From positions 434,001 through 498,000 of the forward strand of contig NZ_SLWS01000002.1 in NCBI RefSeq assembly GCF_004345645.1: a stretch of 64,000 nucleotides of DNA. Direction: 5' to 3'. Below, piece by piece: positions 1-8,553 of the stretch. Position 1 is the stretch's first letter; the number at the start of each line of letters is the position of its first letter. The translations under genes and the position numbers were made by a program. Under the pieces are notes generated by a model. The model did no database searches. It had not been told where the DNA came from and saw only the letters and a list, made by a program, of their open reading frames with translations. Origin of the DNA: Actinocrispum wychmicini. Lineage in GTDB: Bacteria; Actinomycetota; Actinomycetes; Mycobacteriales; Pseudonocardiaceae.

Positions 1-363
1 CTCGCTGAGCCCAGCGTCGACCGCGGCAAGGAACTGCCTGACTCTCGGCTCGCGCACATCGGGCGCGGTCAGCACCAGCAGGGTCTCCCGCTGTGACCGT
101 TGCGGGAAATCCTGTTCCACCAACCGTTCCACGTCCGCGCTGGACGTGCCCGGGACCACTTTGGACGCGCCCTGCTTGGTCAGCACGGACGACAGCTGGA
201 ACGCGAACGGCGTGCTGGCCGCGATGACCACCAGCCACGCCACGATGACGAGTTTGTGCCTGCGGACAATGCCTTCGGCGACCCGCTGGAGCACCCGTTG
301 CAGGCCACCGCCCGAACGGCCGGGCTTGGACCGTTCGGGCGCGGGCGACACGAGCTGGGTCAT
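1..363 (-). CDS. MMPL/RND-family transporter, N-terminal part (runs off window)
   Basis: The visible 121 residues start MTQLVSPAPERSKPG, have a basic cytoplasmic stretch, one hydrophobic segment (about residues 36-52, KLVIVAWLVVIAA) and then the first part of an extracytoplasmic domain with the pattern SADVERLVEQDFP...ETLLVLTAPDV. This is the usual beginning of actinobacterial MMPL transporters, which export lipids or hydrophobic metabolites using the proton gradient. The start codon overlaps the stop of the upstream methyltransferase gene (ATGA), so translation is coupled and it is the last known gene of a four-gene operon. The C-terminal part is outside the window, so completeness cannot be judged. 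The substrate is unknown; a lipid-like product of the operon is an inference. Confidence 0.8.
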   Translation of the reverse strand, partial: MTQLVSPAPERSKPGRSGGGLQRVLQRVAEGIVRRHKLVIVAWLVVIAASTPFAFQLSSVLTKQGASKVVPGTSSADVERLVEQDFPQRSQRETLLVLTAPDVREPRVRQFLAAVDAGLSE

Positions 364-1232
364 GCGGCCGGCTTCCGGCCCGTCACGACCAGGAACGTGT
401 GCCGCAGCTGCAGCTGGCCGCTCGACGCGACCTGCACCGCGAGCTCGTCCCGCAGCTTCCGCAGCACTTCCTCCTCACGCTGGGAGTCCACCGCGTCCTT
501 GAACCCGGCGGCGGCGCCGGACCGCTGCACCCACTCCAACGCGGCGTCCGGTGTGGTCACCGGGAGGACCTGGCTGCCTTCGCTCTGGTGCGTCACGACC
601 AGGCCGGCCTTCTCGAACCAGCGCGCGACGACCGCCGCGCTCTTCGGCAGCGAGATCCTGATCAAAGACGTGAGCAGGGACGGGTCGTCGGCGAAGACCC
701 GCTCCAGCGGACGGACCAGGTTCTGCAACGCGTCCGCCCGGGTCTCGATGATCAGCACGTGCCCCTCTGGCTTGAGCACCCGGTGGATCTGCCTGAGCAG
801 CTGCGGCGGCTTGCCGTAGCAGATCGCCCACCCGCACACCACCACGTCCGCGCTGGCGGTCGGCTGCCGGCGCAGGAACTCCTCCATGTCACCGGCTTCC
901 AGGGTGACGTCCAACAGGGAGCTGCCGGTGACCTTGGCCCGCGCCACCTCCAGCATGCCCGGCGACTTGTCGACCGCCCTGATCACGCCCCGGCCGGCCA
1001 GCCGCTCGCCGATCGCCTCGGTCAGGTGGCCGGTGCCGCACGCGAGCTCGACCACGGTGTTCCCCGGCCTGATGGTGACCTGGTCGAGCGCCGCCACCGA
1101 ATGCACGCCCATGACTTTGGTGAAGAACGAGTCATAGGTGGGGCTCGCCGCGTTGTAGTCGTGAATCGGGTCCGATGTGGACCGGGTGATCGCGAGCCGT
1201 AACGCCCGGACCGCGAGCCTGGTTTTGCTCAC
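360..1232 (-). CDS. class I SAM-dependent methyltransferase
   Basis: A 290-aa protein with a Rossmann-type methyltransferase fold: motif I VVELACGTGHLTEAI near residues 61-75, an acidic residue at the end of beta 2 (AVDKSPGM) and a motif-IV-like VVVCGWAICYG. The N-terminus has the DPIHDYNAASPTYDSFF pattern common in small-molecule and quinone-type methyltransferases. The GTG start at 1232 is chosen because it overlaps the stop codon of the MFS gene (GTGA); the open frame extends further upstream only as a shadow inside that gene. It probably methylates the product of the neighbouring alpha-oxoamine synthase or a derivative. The substrate cannot be read from the sequence. Confidence 0.85.
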   Translation of the reverse strand: MSKTRLAVRALRLAITRSTSDPIHDYNAASPTYDSFFTKVMGVHSVAALDQVTIRPGNTVVELACGTGHLTEAIGERLAGRGVIRAVDKSPGMLEVARAKVTGSSLLDVTLEAGDMEEFLRRQPTASADVVVCGWAICYGKPPQLLRQIHRVLKPEGHVLIIETRADALQNLVRPLERVFADDPSLLTSLIRISLPKSAAVVARWFEKAGLVVTHQSEGSQVLPVTTPDAALEWVQRSGAAAGFKDAVDSQREEEVLRKLRDELAVQVASSGQLQLRHTFLVVTGRKPAA

Positions 1233-2422
1233 CGTGTCATCCCTTTCGCCGACGGCGCCATCGCGCCTGTTTCTCCAGAACCGCCGGTTGTCCCGGCGAG
1301 CAGCAGCAGGCCGCCGGCGCACAGCAACGCGCCGGCCACCGCGAGCGTCGCTCCGAGCGACAGCCCGGCACCGGCGCCACCGGCGACCGGTCCGAGCACC
1401 ATTCCCATGCTGTAACTGATGTTGAAGACCGCGTACACCGTCGCGTACGCGCCGCCGCCATGCCGCTGCGCCACCGTGGCCAGCTCTGGCAAGGCGGGAA
1501 CGAGAATGAACCCGTAGGCGATCGCGAACACCGTCAACACCGCGCCCGTGCCGACCACCGAGTCCGGGATCAGCAGGCACGGCAGCAGGCCACCGGACGC
1601 GACCAGGCCCAACGCGATCAGCCGGACCCGGCGGCACCGATCGGCCAACGCGCCGATGACCGGGCTGGCGGCCCCGTTGGCCAGGGTCGCCACACCGAAC
1701 ACCAGGCCGACCGCGGCCGGACCGGCGCCCTGGTGGTCGGCCAGGTCGAGGGGCAGGATCGGTTCGAGCATGCTCAACGCCGACGCGCCGAGGAACACCG
1801 CGATCACCGTCCCGCGCAGCGATCGGTCGGCCAGCAACGTCCGAACTGGCACGCCCTCGGCGTTCGTCGCTGGCGGATCCTTCACCAGCACCATCTGAGT
1901 GAGTCCACTGAGGACGGCCACGGCCGCGACGACGAGGAACGGCGTGCGGTAGCCGCCGGCCTGCTCCAGGAAGCCGCCGATCGGCGGGCCGCTGATCAGA
2001 CCGGCCGACATGCACGCCATCACCACGCCCATGACCTGCCCGAGCCGGCCCTTCTCGGTCACGTCCGCGACCAGTGCGATGCCGGCCGTCCACACCGCTG
2101 CCGCGGCCACCCCCTGCAGGAACCTCGCGGTCACCAACAGCGGATACACGTCCGCGAACGCGTACAGCACAGTCGTCGCAGCAAGGCCTACCGACCCGAG
2201 CAGCATCGGGATCCGGCGGCCGATCCGGTCGGACATCCGGCCCAGCACCGGAGTGGCGAGCACGAGCCCGACGGCGTACGCGGCGAACAGCAGGCCGATG
2301 GCGGTCGACGAGGCTCCCAAGCGGCTGGCGTAACCCGGCAGCACGGGCACGACGACGCTGTACAGCAGGCTGTCCACGAACATCGCCACGCAGACAGCCG
2401 CCACGGCGGGTTTCGCGGTCAT
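1229..2422 (-). CDS. MFS transporter (multidrug/metabolite exporter type)
   Basis: A 397-aa polytopic membrane protein with about 12 hydrophobic segments. It carries the MFS loop 2-3 motif (GRMSDRIGRRIPM, about residues 60-72) and a second-half counterpart (GALADRCRRVRL). Length and layout match drug:H+ antiporter-like MFS proteins. The ATG at 2422 is preferred because it overlaps the stop of the upstream synthase gene (ATGA) and the next 20 residues form TM1; 57 further upstream codons are a shadow of the synthase gene. Together with the MMPL gene the operon has two export systems, which suggests a product or intermediate that must leave the cell. No resistance phenotype can be inferred from sequence alone. 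Confidence 0.88.
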   Translation of the reverse strand: MTAKPAVAAVCVAMFVDSLLYSVVVPVLPGYASRLGASSTAIGLLFAAYAVGLVLATPVLGRMSDRIGRRIPMLLGSVGLAATTVLYAFADVYPLLVTARFLQGVAAAAVWTAGIALVADVTEKGRLGQVMGVVMACMSAGLISGPPIGGFLEQAGGYRTPFLVVAAVAVLSGLTQMVLVKDPPATNAEGVPVRTLLADRSLRGTVIAVFLGASALSMLEPILPLDLADHQGAGPAAVGLVFGVATLANGAASPVIGALADRCRRVRLIALGLVASGGLLPCLLIPDSVVGTGAVLTVFAIAYGFILVPALPELATVAQRHGGGAYATVYAVFNISYSMGMVLGPVAGGAGAGLSLGATLAVAGALLCAGGLLLLAGTTGGSGETGAMAPSAKGMTR

Positions 2423-3600
2423 GCCTGGAGCACGGCCGCCGGGCGGCTGGCGAACTCGGACTCGAACGCCGACAGCACCCGGTCGAGATGGTCGACGGTG
2501 TGGGTGGCCATGAAGCTCATCCGCAGCCGGTAGGACGCGGCCGGCGGAACGACCGGGTTCACGTACACACCCTTGCCCAGCAAGCTCTTCCACACGCCGA
2601 ACGTGTCCAGCAGGTCCTTTGTGGGCACTGGCAGGATCGGCGTGCTGCTGGCACCGACGTCCACACCCATCCGCCGCAGCCCGTCACGGACGTACGTGGC
2701 GTTCTCGTGGACGTGATCCACGCGCCACGGCTCCTCTTTCAGAACCCGCAACGCTGCCAGCGCGGCCGCGGTGTTGGCGGGCGACATGCTCGCGCTGAAG
2801 ATCAAGCTGCGCGCGTGGTGCCTTAGGTAGTGGATGACGTCGGCGTCGCCGATGACCGCGCCGCCGACTGACGCGAGTGACTTGCTGAACGTGACCGTGA
2901 GCAGGTCGACCCGGTCGGCCAGGCCGAAGTGCGACTCGGTTCCGCGCCCGTCGGCCAGCACGCCAAGGCCGTGCGCGTCGTCCAGGATGAGTCGCGCGCC
3001 GTGCTCGTGGCAGACGCTGAGCAGGTCGGGCAGCGAGCAGATGTCGCCCTCCATCGAGTAGACGCCATCCACCACGACCAACTTGCCGGCGTCCGGCGGG
3101 CACGCACGCAGCTGCCGTCGCAACGACTCCGGGTCGTCGTGCCGGAACGTCCGAACCTTGGCGCCGGAGAGCGCCGCCGCGTCGATCGCCGACGCGTGCG
3201 CCGCGCGGTCGATCAGGACCACGTCCCCACGCCCGGCCAAGCCGCTCACCGCGCCAAGATTCGCCTGGTAGCCGGTGGAGAACACGAGTGCGTCCTGGCG
3301 GCCGCAGAACTCCGCGAGCTCACGCTCCAGCGTCTCGTGCAGCTCCAGGTTGCCGTTGAGGAACCGGGAACCCGTGCAGGACGTGCCGAACTCGTCGATC
3401 GCGGCCCGGCTCGCCGCCTTGACCCGCGGATCCGTGGTCAGCCCGAGATAGTTGTTCGAACCGCACATCACCAGGTCCCGGCCCCGGTGCCGGACCTCGG
3501 CCCCCTCGTGCCCGTCCAGCACGATGAAGTACGGGTAGAGCCCCGCGGCCATGGCGTCCCTGGCCGCGGTGAAGCTGTGCACCTTCTCGAATATGTCCAT
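2419..3600 (-). CDS. PLP-dependent alpha-oxoamine synthase (KAPA synthase / serine palmitoyltransferase-like)
   Basis: A 393-aa fold-type I PLP enzyme of the alpha-oxoamine synthase family, which condenses an amino acid with an acyl thioester and releases CO2. Visible hallmarks are SNNYLGL (residues 48-54), GSRFLNGN, FSTGYQANLG, the cofactor-binding DDAHGLGVL (Asp208, His210) and the Schiff-base lysine Lys240 in TFSKSLASVGG. Length is that of BioF/SPT monomers. It is not next to any biotin gene, and its partners are a methyltransferase and two exporters, so a 2-amino-ketone or sphingoid-like metabolite is more likely than biotin. It is the first gene of the operon; the upstream Shine-Dalgarno is weak (GGACGG). 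The amino acid and acyl substrates are unknown. Confidence 0.88.
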   Translation of the reverse strand: MDIFEKVHSFTAARDAMAAGLYPYFIVLDGHEGAEVRHRGRDLVMCGSNNYLGLTTDPRVKAASRAAIDEFGTSCTGSRFLNGNLELHETLERELAEFCGRQDALVFSTGYQANLGAVSGLAGRGDVVLIDRAAHASAIDAAALSGAKVRTFRHDDPESLRRQLRACPPDAGKLVVVDGVYSMEGDICSLPDLLSVCHEHGARLILDDAHGLGVLADGRGTESHFGLADRVDLLTVTFSKSLASVGGAVIGDADVIHYLRHHARSLIFSASMSPANTAAALAALRVLKEEPWRVDHVHENATYVRDGLRRMGVDVGASSTPILPVPTKDLLDTFGVWKSLLGKGVYVNPVVPPAASYRLRMSFMATHTVDHLDRVLSAFESEFASRPAAVLQA

Positions 3601-3640
3601 TCAAGACCGTCCAATATGGTCAGTTCGGGCATGACGTCGA

Positions 3641-3654
3641 CACCACCGGTGGTG
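3641..3654. promoter_or_regulatory. perfect 14-bp palindrome, candidate operator for the synthase operon
   Basis: CACCACCGGTGGTG is a perfect inverted repeat 41 bp upstream of the alpha-oxoamine synthase start codon. The position fits an operator overlapping a promoter. The divergently encoded TetR protein at 4105 is the obvious candidate to bind it; that link is inference. Confidence 0.45.
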
Positions 3655-3904
3655 AGTGGTGATTTCCCCCAGAACAAAGATCAAAAGCGGTGGCAGGCAT
3701 GCCCGGCGACACCGGCGAGCGCTACCGCGTTTCGCTGCTGGCGGACAAATTAGCGGTTCAACCGGCCTTGGTGTTACGTCCGGCCACCAAGGGTGCAATG
3801 CGCGGGTTCGGCCGCGGTGTCTCAGTTGGCGACTTTCCCGGCGGAACCGGCATGAATCCGGCCGTCAGGCGCGGTCCAACTGGGGCAGCATTGCCCAAAA
3901 GGAC

Positions 3905-3918
3905 GTGACCGTGGTCAC
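3905..3918. promoter_or_regulatory. palindrome GTGACC-GT-GGTCAC, candidate operator
   Basis: A perfect 6-bp inverted repeat with a 2-bp spacer, about 190 bp upstream of the TetR gene at 4105. It could be an autoregulatory TetR operator or a GntR/CRP-like site (TGTGACC-type half-sites). It is seen directly; the binding protein is unknown. Confidence 0.35.
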
Positions 3919-4104
3919 ATTTACCGAGCGGACAACCCTCTCCGTTAATGCGCGCTGAGCTGCGCGTTTATCGAGTTCCACCGCCGCGGTCGGCCAACTG
4001 AGATGTCGTGGTGATCAAGAGCCGGGCGCGGCCGGTGATAGTGCTCGCGGCGAGGGCTGGGGTAGGCTGCCGACGTCCGACCGTCCAGCCGGTTTGGGGA
4101 CCGT

Positions 4105-4635
4105 ATGCTGCGGGAACGTGTGCTCGACGCCACTGTTCGGCTCATCCTGGCCAAGGGCACGGACGCGGTCCGGCTGGAGGACGTCGCCAGCGAGGCCGGG
4201 GTCAGCAAAGGCGGCCTGCTCCACCATTTCCGGAGCAAACAAGCGTTGATCGAAGGTGTTCTCCGCCGGCAGATCGCCATTTTCGAGGCAGTTCTGCCAC
4301 CATCGAACAGTCCACCCGGATCGTTCACCAAAGCGTGGCTCGACGCAGCCATCCCGCTGACGGAACCGCGGCGCGGCGACCCGTCCGATCAGGTGGCGGT
4401 CGCATTGCTCTGCGCGATCAGTGGCGGCTCGGAAACCCTCGACGTGTTACGCGAACACTACGAACAGTGGCAGGAACGATTGGTGACCGACGGTCTGGAA
4501 CCGGCCACCGCGACACTTGTGCGATTCGCGGTGGACGGCTGGTGGACCAGCCGTATCCTCGGACTCGCGCCGCCGACCGGCGAGCTGTACCAGCGGCTCC
4601 GCCAGGACATCGCCGACCTGGTCGAACCGGCATGA
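4105..4635 (+). CDS. TetR-family transcriptional regulator
   Basis: A 176-aa protein. Residues 1-55 form the TetR DNA-binding domain: LDATVRLILAKGTDAVRLED, then the helix-turn-helix VASEAGVSKGGLLHHFRSKQ, followed by LIEGVLRRQ. The C-terminal ligand-binding part is short and contains WWTSRILGLAPPTGELYQRL, typical of the TetR_C subgroup controlling small drug-type efflux proteins. The ATG at 4105 follows GGGGA at a suitable distance. The stop codon overlaps the start of the membrane protein gene at 4632 (ATGA), so the two are co-translated. It may control its own operon, the divergent synthase operon, or both. Confidence 0.9.
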   Translation: MLRERVLDATVRLILAKGTDAVRLEDVASEAGVSKGGLLHHFRSKQALIEGVLRRQIAIFEAVLPPSNSPPGSFTKAWLDAAIPLTEPRRGDPSDQVAVALLCAISGGSETLDVLREHYEQWQERLVTDGLEPATATLVRFAVDGWWTSRILGLAPPTGELYQRLRQDIADLVEPA

Positions 4636-5051
4636 CCGACATGTCCTGCCTGCCGCGTCTGCCATGCCTGCCGCCATGGCGCCTGGTACGCAAGGCGATG
4701 CTCGGCACCGACATCGGCTTTCTCATCTACTGGACGGTGGTGATTGCCGGGATCATCCCACCTTCGCTGGCCTATCAGGACTACCTGAATCCCATTCTCA
4801 CCGACTGGAACAAGTCGTTCCTCCTGCTCGACGTCCTCGCCAGCCTGACCGGCCTGATCGGCGTCCGCACCCGGCGCCGGGTGCTGGTGGTCGTCTCACT
4901 CGTCCTCACCAGCACAGCCGGGCTGCAGGCGGTCAGCTTCTGGTTGCTGCGCGGCGACTTCACCTTGATGTGGTGGCTGCCCAACCTGTGGCTGCTGCTG
5001 TTCCCGTTGCCCGCCATCGTCGTCGCCGCCCGGCACCCGTCGCTGCGGTGA
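4632..5051 (+). CDS. small integral membrane protein (YvaD/DUF5360-like)
   Basis: A 139-aa protein with four predicted membrane segments: IGFLIYWTVVIAGIIPP, SFLLLDVLASLTGLIGV, VLVVVSLVLTSTAGLQAV and WWLPNLWLLLFPLPAIVV. Its layout and the DIGFLIYW...DWNKSFLLLDV pattern resemble the YvaD/DUF5360 family, which in Bacillus also neighbours a TetR gene; this family call is from memory and tentative. It starts inside the stop codon of the TetR gene (ATGA), which predicts coordinated expression. No enzymatic motif is visible and the function is unknown. Confidence 0.75.
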   Translation: MTDMSCLPRLPCLPPWRLVRKAMLGTDIGFLIYWTVVIAGIIPPSLAYQDYLNPILTDWNKSFLLLDVLASLTGLIGVRTRRRVLVVVSLVLTSTAGLQAVSFWLLRGDFTLMWWLPNLWLLLFPLPAIVVAARHPSLR

Positions 5052-5054
5052 CGC

Positions 5055-5612
5055 TCAGGCACGGATCAGGAGGAACACTCCGCCCACCACCAGTGCCAGC
5101 ACGATCGCCGCCACGCCGTAGATCACCCGGTGCGACCGGAGCACCGGGATGAACCGGTCGAGTGCGTACCGGCCCGGCCCGGTGAGCGCGAGGCTCGCCG
5201 CGGCGATCACCAGCAGCAGTTCGAGTTCGATACCGTCCGGCGCGAAATAGCCACCGCCCTTGACGGTGAGCGCGTTGATCATCTCGCCGACGACCGCCGC
5301 CGCCGCGAGCGGGGTGAGCAGGCCGAGTGCGATGCCCAGTCCGCCCATCGTCTCGGACAGGCCGGCCACCACCGCCATCGTCTTGCCGGCCGGGTAGCCG
5401 GACATCACGAAGTACTCCCCGGTGCCGTCCAGGCCGGCGCCGCCGAAGAAGCCGAACAGCTTCTGCGAGCCGTGGGCGGCCATGCCCAGCCCGACCACGA
5501 GGCGCAGCAGGAGCAGACCACTGTTGTAGGCACCCGCGGTGGCCGCGTAACCAGGCACAACACGGGCAGGTGCCGCGGGAACGGAGTTCTCCAGCGAACG
5601 GGTAGAAGACAT
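5055..5612 (-). CDS. DoxX-family membrane protein
   Basis: A 185-aa membrane protein of the DoxX family (four TM helices). It shows the family signature LLLLRLVVGLGMAAHGSQKLFGFFGG near residues 30-55, then a GLSETMGGLGIALGLLTP helix and a C-terminal hydrophobic helix. DoxX-like proteins are linked to respiratory or redox-stress functions in actinobacteria, but the reaction is unclear. The ATG at 5612 is chosen because GGAAGGA lies 7 bases upstream; 53 more upstream codons have no ribosome-binding site and unlike composition. The stop lies 3 bases from the convergent membrane gene's stop. Confidence 0.85.
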   Translation of the reverse strand: MSSTRSLENSVPAAPARVVPGYAATAGAYNSGLLLLRLVVGLGMAAHGSQKLFGFFGGAGLDGTGEYFVMSGYPAGKTMAVVAGLSETMGGLGIALGLLTPLAAAAVVGEMINALTVKGGGYFAPDGIELELLLVIAAASLALTGPGRYALDRFIPVLRSHRVIYGVAAIVLALVVGGVFLLIRA

Positions 5613-5815
5613 CGAAGAGTCCTTCCTGGTGAAGCTCGAACGAGTCGCGGTCCCTTCTGGTCTGCTGTGGGCAGTTTCGGCTTCGACGGTCCGCAATGGA
5701 ACCGCTCGTGCGGTGGGGGACAACAACGGTGCGCTCCCGGCCAACCCGCTCGGGCATGCCACCCGGTTCATCTGGCCTTACCGTGGTCGGGTAGCCAGAA
5801 CGGGCAAAGGAGGCC

Positions 5816-6631
5816 ATGGTGGGCGACAGGGACAAGAAGAAGCGGCTGCCCCGCGCGGTCTACGAGCAGGAGTTGTTCCGGCTGCAGGCCGAGTTGGTGA
5901 AGATGCAGGAATGGGTACGGGCCGAAGGCGCGCGCGTAGTGGTCATCTTCGAGGGGCGGGACGCCGCGGGCAAGGGCAGTACCATCAAACGGGTAACCCA
6001 GTACCTCAACCCACGGATCGCTCGGATCGCCGCGTTGCCCACGCCGACCGAACGGCAACGGACCCAGTGGTACTTCCAACGGTACATCGAACACCTGCCC
6101 GCGGCCGGCGAGATCGTCTTGTTCGACCGCAGCTGGTACAACCGCGCCGGGGTGGAGCGGGTGATGGGTTTCTGCACGCCCGACGAGTATCGCCGGTTCC
6201 TGCAGCAGTGTCCCATCTTCGAACGACTGCTGGTGGAGGACGGCATCCTGCTGCGCAAGTACTGGTTCTCGGTGAGCGACAGCGAGCAGCAGAGCCGGTT
6301 CGAGTCCCGGCTGAACGACCCGATGCGGCAGTGGAAGCTCTCCCCCATGGATCTTGAGTCGATCACCCGATGGGAGGACTACTCCAGGGCCAAGGACGAG
6401 ATGCTCGTGCACACCGACATCCCCGAGTCACGCTGGTACGTGGTCGAAAGCGACGACAAGCGCACGGCCCGGCTGAACATGATCTCGCACCTGTTGTCCA
6501 CCGTCCCGTACCACGAGGTGAAACGCCCCCTGCTGAAGCTGCCGCACCGGCCGGCGTCGAGCGGGTACGTCCGGCCGCCCCGGGCCCAGCAGACCTACGT
6601 CCCCGACCACGCCGCGTCCCTCGGCGAGTGA
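5816..6631 (+). CDS. ppk2: polyphosphate kinase 2 (PPK2)
   Basis: A 271-aa PPK2-family P-loop kinase, which transfers phosphate between polyphosphate and nucleoside phosphates. Key elements are the Walker A EGRDAAGKGSTIKR (residues 44-57), the lid/Walker B region VLFDRSWYNRAGVERVMGF (about 101-119), and the KYWFSVS and KLSPMDLESI motifs typical of the one-domain class. AGGAGG ends 2 bases before ATG 5816 and 5 bases before GTG 5819, so the GTG one codon downstream may be the true start. It sits beside the kinase of a DosR-like module; polyphosphate metabolism is often part of hypoxia responses in actinobacteria. Cytoplasmic. Confidence 0.92.
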   Translation: MVGDRDKKKRLPRAVYEQELFRLQAELVKMQEWVRAEGARVVVIFEGRDAAGKGSTIKRVTQYLNPRIARIAALPTPTERQRTQWYFQRYIEHLPAAGEIVLFDRSWYNRAGVERVMGFCTPDEYRRFLQQCPIFERLLVEDGILLRKYWFSVSDSEQQSRFESRLNDPMRQWKLSPMDLESITRWEDYSRAKDEMLVHTDIPESRWYVVESDDKRTARLNMISHLLSTVPYHEVKRPLLKLPHRPASSGYVRPPRAQQTYVPDHAASLGE

Positions 6632-6761
6632 CCCGGTCCGGCGTCTGATGTGGATCGGGGCTGGTTCGGCGCCTTGCGTTCATCTTGGCCTGGGTCGCCT
6701 TCAGTCGCGAGCGCCACTAGCCTTGACGGCCGGGAACCGACCCCGACCTGAGTGAGGCACG

Positions 6762-8504
6762 GTGAACGAACAGTCCGGTGACCGGATGATTCCCGACCTC
6801 AGTCAGCTTCGCCTGGACGCGTTGTTGCGTGAGCTGTTGGATCGGGCTGCCGAGGTGTTGGAGTCCCAGGACCGGATCCACCGGTTGCTGGACGCGGTGG
6901 TGTCCGTCGCGAGTGACCTGTCGTTGCCGGACGTGTTGCGGCGGATCGTGCAGTCGTCGATCGACCTGGTCGGCGCCCGCTACGCCGCGATGGGCGTGCT
7001 CGCCCCGGAAGGCACCAGCCTGCAGGAGTTCATCTACATCGGCATCGACGACCAGCAGCGAGACCTGATCGGCGATCTCCCGCACGGCAAGGGCATCCTG
7101 GGGCTGCTGATCAAGCACCCCGAGCCGATCCGCATGCCCGACCTGCACGAACACCGGCAGTCGTACGGGTTCCCGCCGAACCACCCGCCGATGAAGTCGT
7201 TCCTCGGTGTCCCGGTCCGGGTCCGTGGTGAGGTGTTCGGCAACCTCTACCTGACTGAGAAGAAGAGCGGCAGCGAGTTCACCGACGAGGATCAGACCGT
7301 GGTCGTCGCGTTGGCCGCGGCAGCCGGTATCGCGATCGAGAACGCGCGGCTGTTCGAGCAGACCCGTCAGCGCGAGGCGTGGTCGCGCGCGTCGAACGAG
7401 CTGACGGGGGCACTGCTGGCCGACCAGACGGCCGCAGGCGCGTTACGACTGGTCGCGCGGCGGGCCGCACAGGTGTCCGGGGCGCCGCTCGTCGCCGTCG
7501 CCCTGCCGGACGAGCTGGGCGAACAGCTGGTGTTCGACGTGGTCGACGGCGCGACCGCCACCGAGTTGGCCGACCACCAGGTGCCGATGACGGGCAGCGT
7601 CCTCGGCGAGGTGTACCGCAGTGCCGAACCCCGCGTGATCGACGACGGGTGGGGCTCGTCCGAACGGTCACCGCTCGGCTGGGCCGGCGAGGCACCGGTC
7701 GCGTTCAAACAACTGGGGTCGACCGTCCTGGCGCCATTGGCAGCCGGCCAACAAGTGCTGGGTGTGCTGGTGGTCACCAAGGCGGCCGGGCAGATCCCGT
7801 TCCTCGAACCCGACCTGCGGATGGTGACCACCTTCGCCAGCCACGCCGCACTGGCCATCGAATTCGCGCGGGCCCAAGAGGACCGGCAACGGCTCGCGGT
7901 GTTCGAGGACCGCGACCGGATCGCCCGCGACCTGCACGACCAGGTCATCCAGCGACTGTTCGCGATCGGGCTTGGCCTGCAAGGACTGACCCGACTGGTG
8001 GTCAAACCAGAGGTCGGCACCCGAGTAGCCGGCTTCGTCGAAGACCTCGACCAGACCATCCGCGAGATCCGGCGCAGCATCTTCTCCCTACAGGAGGCCC
8101 CAGGCGGGCCAGTCAGCCTGCGGGGCGAACTGCTGCGGGTGATCCAGGAAGGCGCCGGCGCGCTCGGGTTCGAACCCACAGTCAGCATGGACGGCCCATT
8201 GGACAGCCTGGTCCCCGACGACATCCGACCCGACGTACTGGCAACGCTCCGCGAGACGCTGTCGAATGCCGCACGGCACGCCGAGGCAAGCGCGGTCACC
8301 ATCGCCATCACCGTCGACCGGGACGGGACCGGACTGCGGCTGTCGGTCCGCGACGACGGCAAAGGCATGCCCAGCCAGCCGGAACGCAACAGCGGGCTGG
8401 CCAACATCGCCGACCGGGCGACCCACTTGCACGGCACGTGCGCCATCGACAGCGCACCCCACGGCGGGACCACCGTCACGTGGTCGGTCCCGCTGCCGAA
8501 ATAG
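6762..8504 (+). CDS. sensor histidine kinase with two GAF domains (DevS/DosS-like)
   Basis: A 580-aa soluble kinase. Two GAF domains occupy about residues 40-195 and 215-370. The dimerisation/phosphoacceptor helix RIARDLHDQVIQRLFAIG follows at about 385-405 with the His of the DLHD motif, and then the HATPase_c domain with TLRETLSNAARHA (N box), DDGKGMP and SGLANIADRA. Layout matches the mycobacterial redox/hypoxia sensors DevS/DosT, whose first GAF binds haem. Haem binding here cannot be verified by eye. The GTG start has GAGGC upstream. The natural partner gene is the response regulator at 8714, which is truncated, so the kinase may signal to a regulator elsewhere. Confidence 0.9.
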   Translation: MNEQSGDRMIPDLSQLRLDALLRELLDRAAEVLESQDRIHRLLDAVVSVASDLSLPDVLRRIVQSSIDLVGARYAAMGVLAPEGTSLQEFIYIGIDDQQRDLIGDLPHGKGILGLLIKHPEPIRMPDLHEHRQSYGFPPNHPPMKSFLGVPVRVRGEVFGNLYLTEKKSGSEFTDEDQTVVVALAAAAGIAIENARLFEQTRQREAWSRASNELTGALLADQTAAGALRLVARRAAQVSGAPLVAVALPDELGEQLVFDVVDGATATELADHQVPMTGSVLGEVYRSAEPRVIDDGWGSSERSPLGWAGEAPVAFKQLGSTVLAPLAAGQQVLGVLVVTKAAGQIPFLEPDLRMVTTFASHAALAIEFARAQEDRQRLAVFEDRDRIARDLHDQVIQRLFAIGLGLQGLTRLVVKPEVGTRVAGFVEDLDQTIREIRRSIFSLQEAPGGPVSLRGELLRVIQEGAGALGFEPTVSMDGPLDSLVPDDIRPDVLATLRETLSNAARHAEASAVTIAITVDRDGTGLRLSVRDDGKGMPSQPERNSGLANIADRATHLHGTCAIDSAPHGGTTVTWSVPLPK

Positions 8505-8533
8505 CCCGATTCAGTGGCGACCGGCCTGGGTCA

Positions 8534-8553
8534 CTGGGGCCGATAGTCCCTAA
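8534..8553. promoter_or_regulatory. DosR/DevR box upstream of the response regulator
   Basis: CTGGGGCCGATAGTCCCTAA matches the mycobacterial DosR consensus TTSGGGACTWWAGTCCCSAA at 16 of 20 positions, including GGG-N8-CCC spacing. It lies 160 bp upstream of the response regulator ATG. The consensus is from knowledge of Mycobacterium; binding here is inferred. Confidence 0.55.

Larger units (their letters stand above)
3601..4104. other. 504-bp intergenic regulatory region between divergent operons
   Basis: No credible coding sequence is seen; short frames here lack ribosome-binding sites and family signatures. The region separates the minus-strand synthase operon from the plus-strand TetR operon and must carry both promoters. 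Two perfect palindromes lie in it, one 41 bp upstream of the synthase start and one about 190 bp upstream of the TetR start, listed separately. Local base composition is slightly lower in GC than the flanking genes around 3740-3960. Confidence 0.6.

Noticed and set aside
885..2093. Long frame joining the methyltransferase to an Arg/Gly-rich N-terminal part
   Set aside because: The upstream portion lies antisense-free inside the MFS gene in another frame, is Arg-rich and lacks a start; the real start is the GTG overlapping the MFS stop.
2419..3600. BioF for biotin synthesis
   Set aside because: Family motifs fit, but no bioA/B/D gene is adjacent and the operon contains exporters and a methyltransferase.
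6632..6761. DosR box before the histidine kinase gene (CCGGGAACCGACCCC)
   Set aside because: Half-site spacing is 7 instead of 8 and the centre does not match the consensus.
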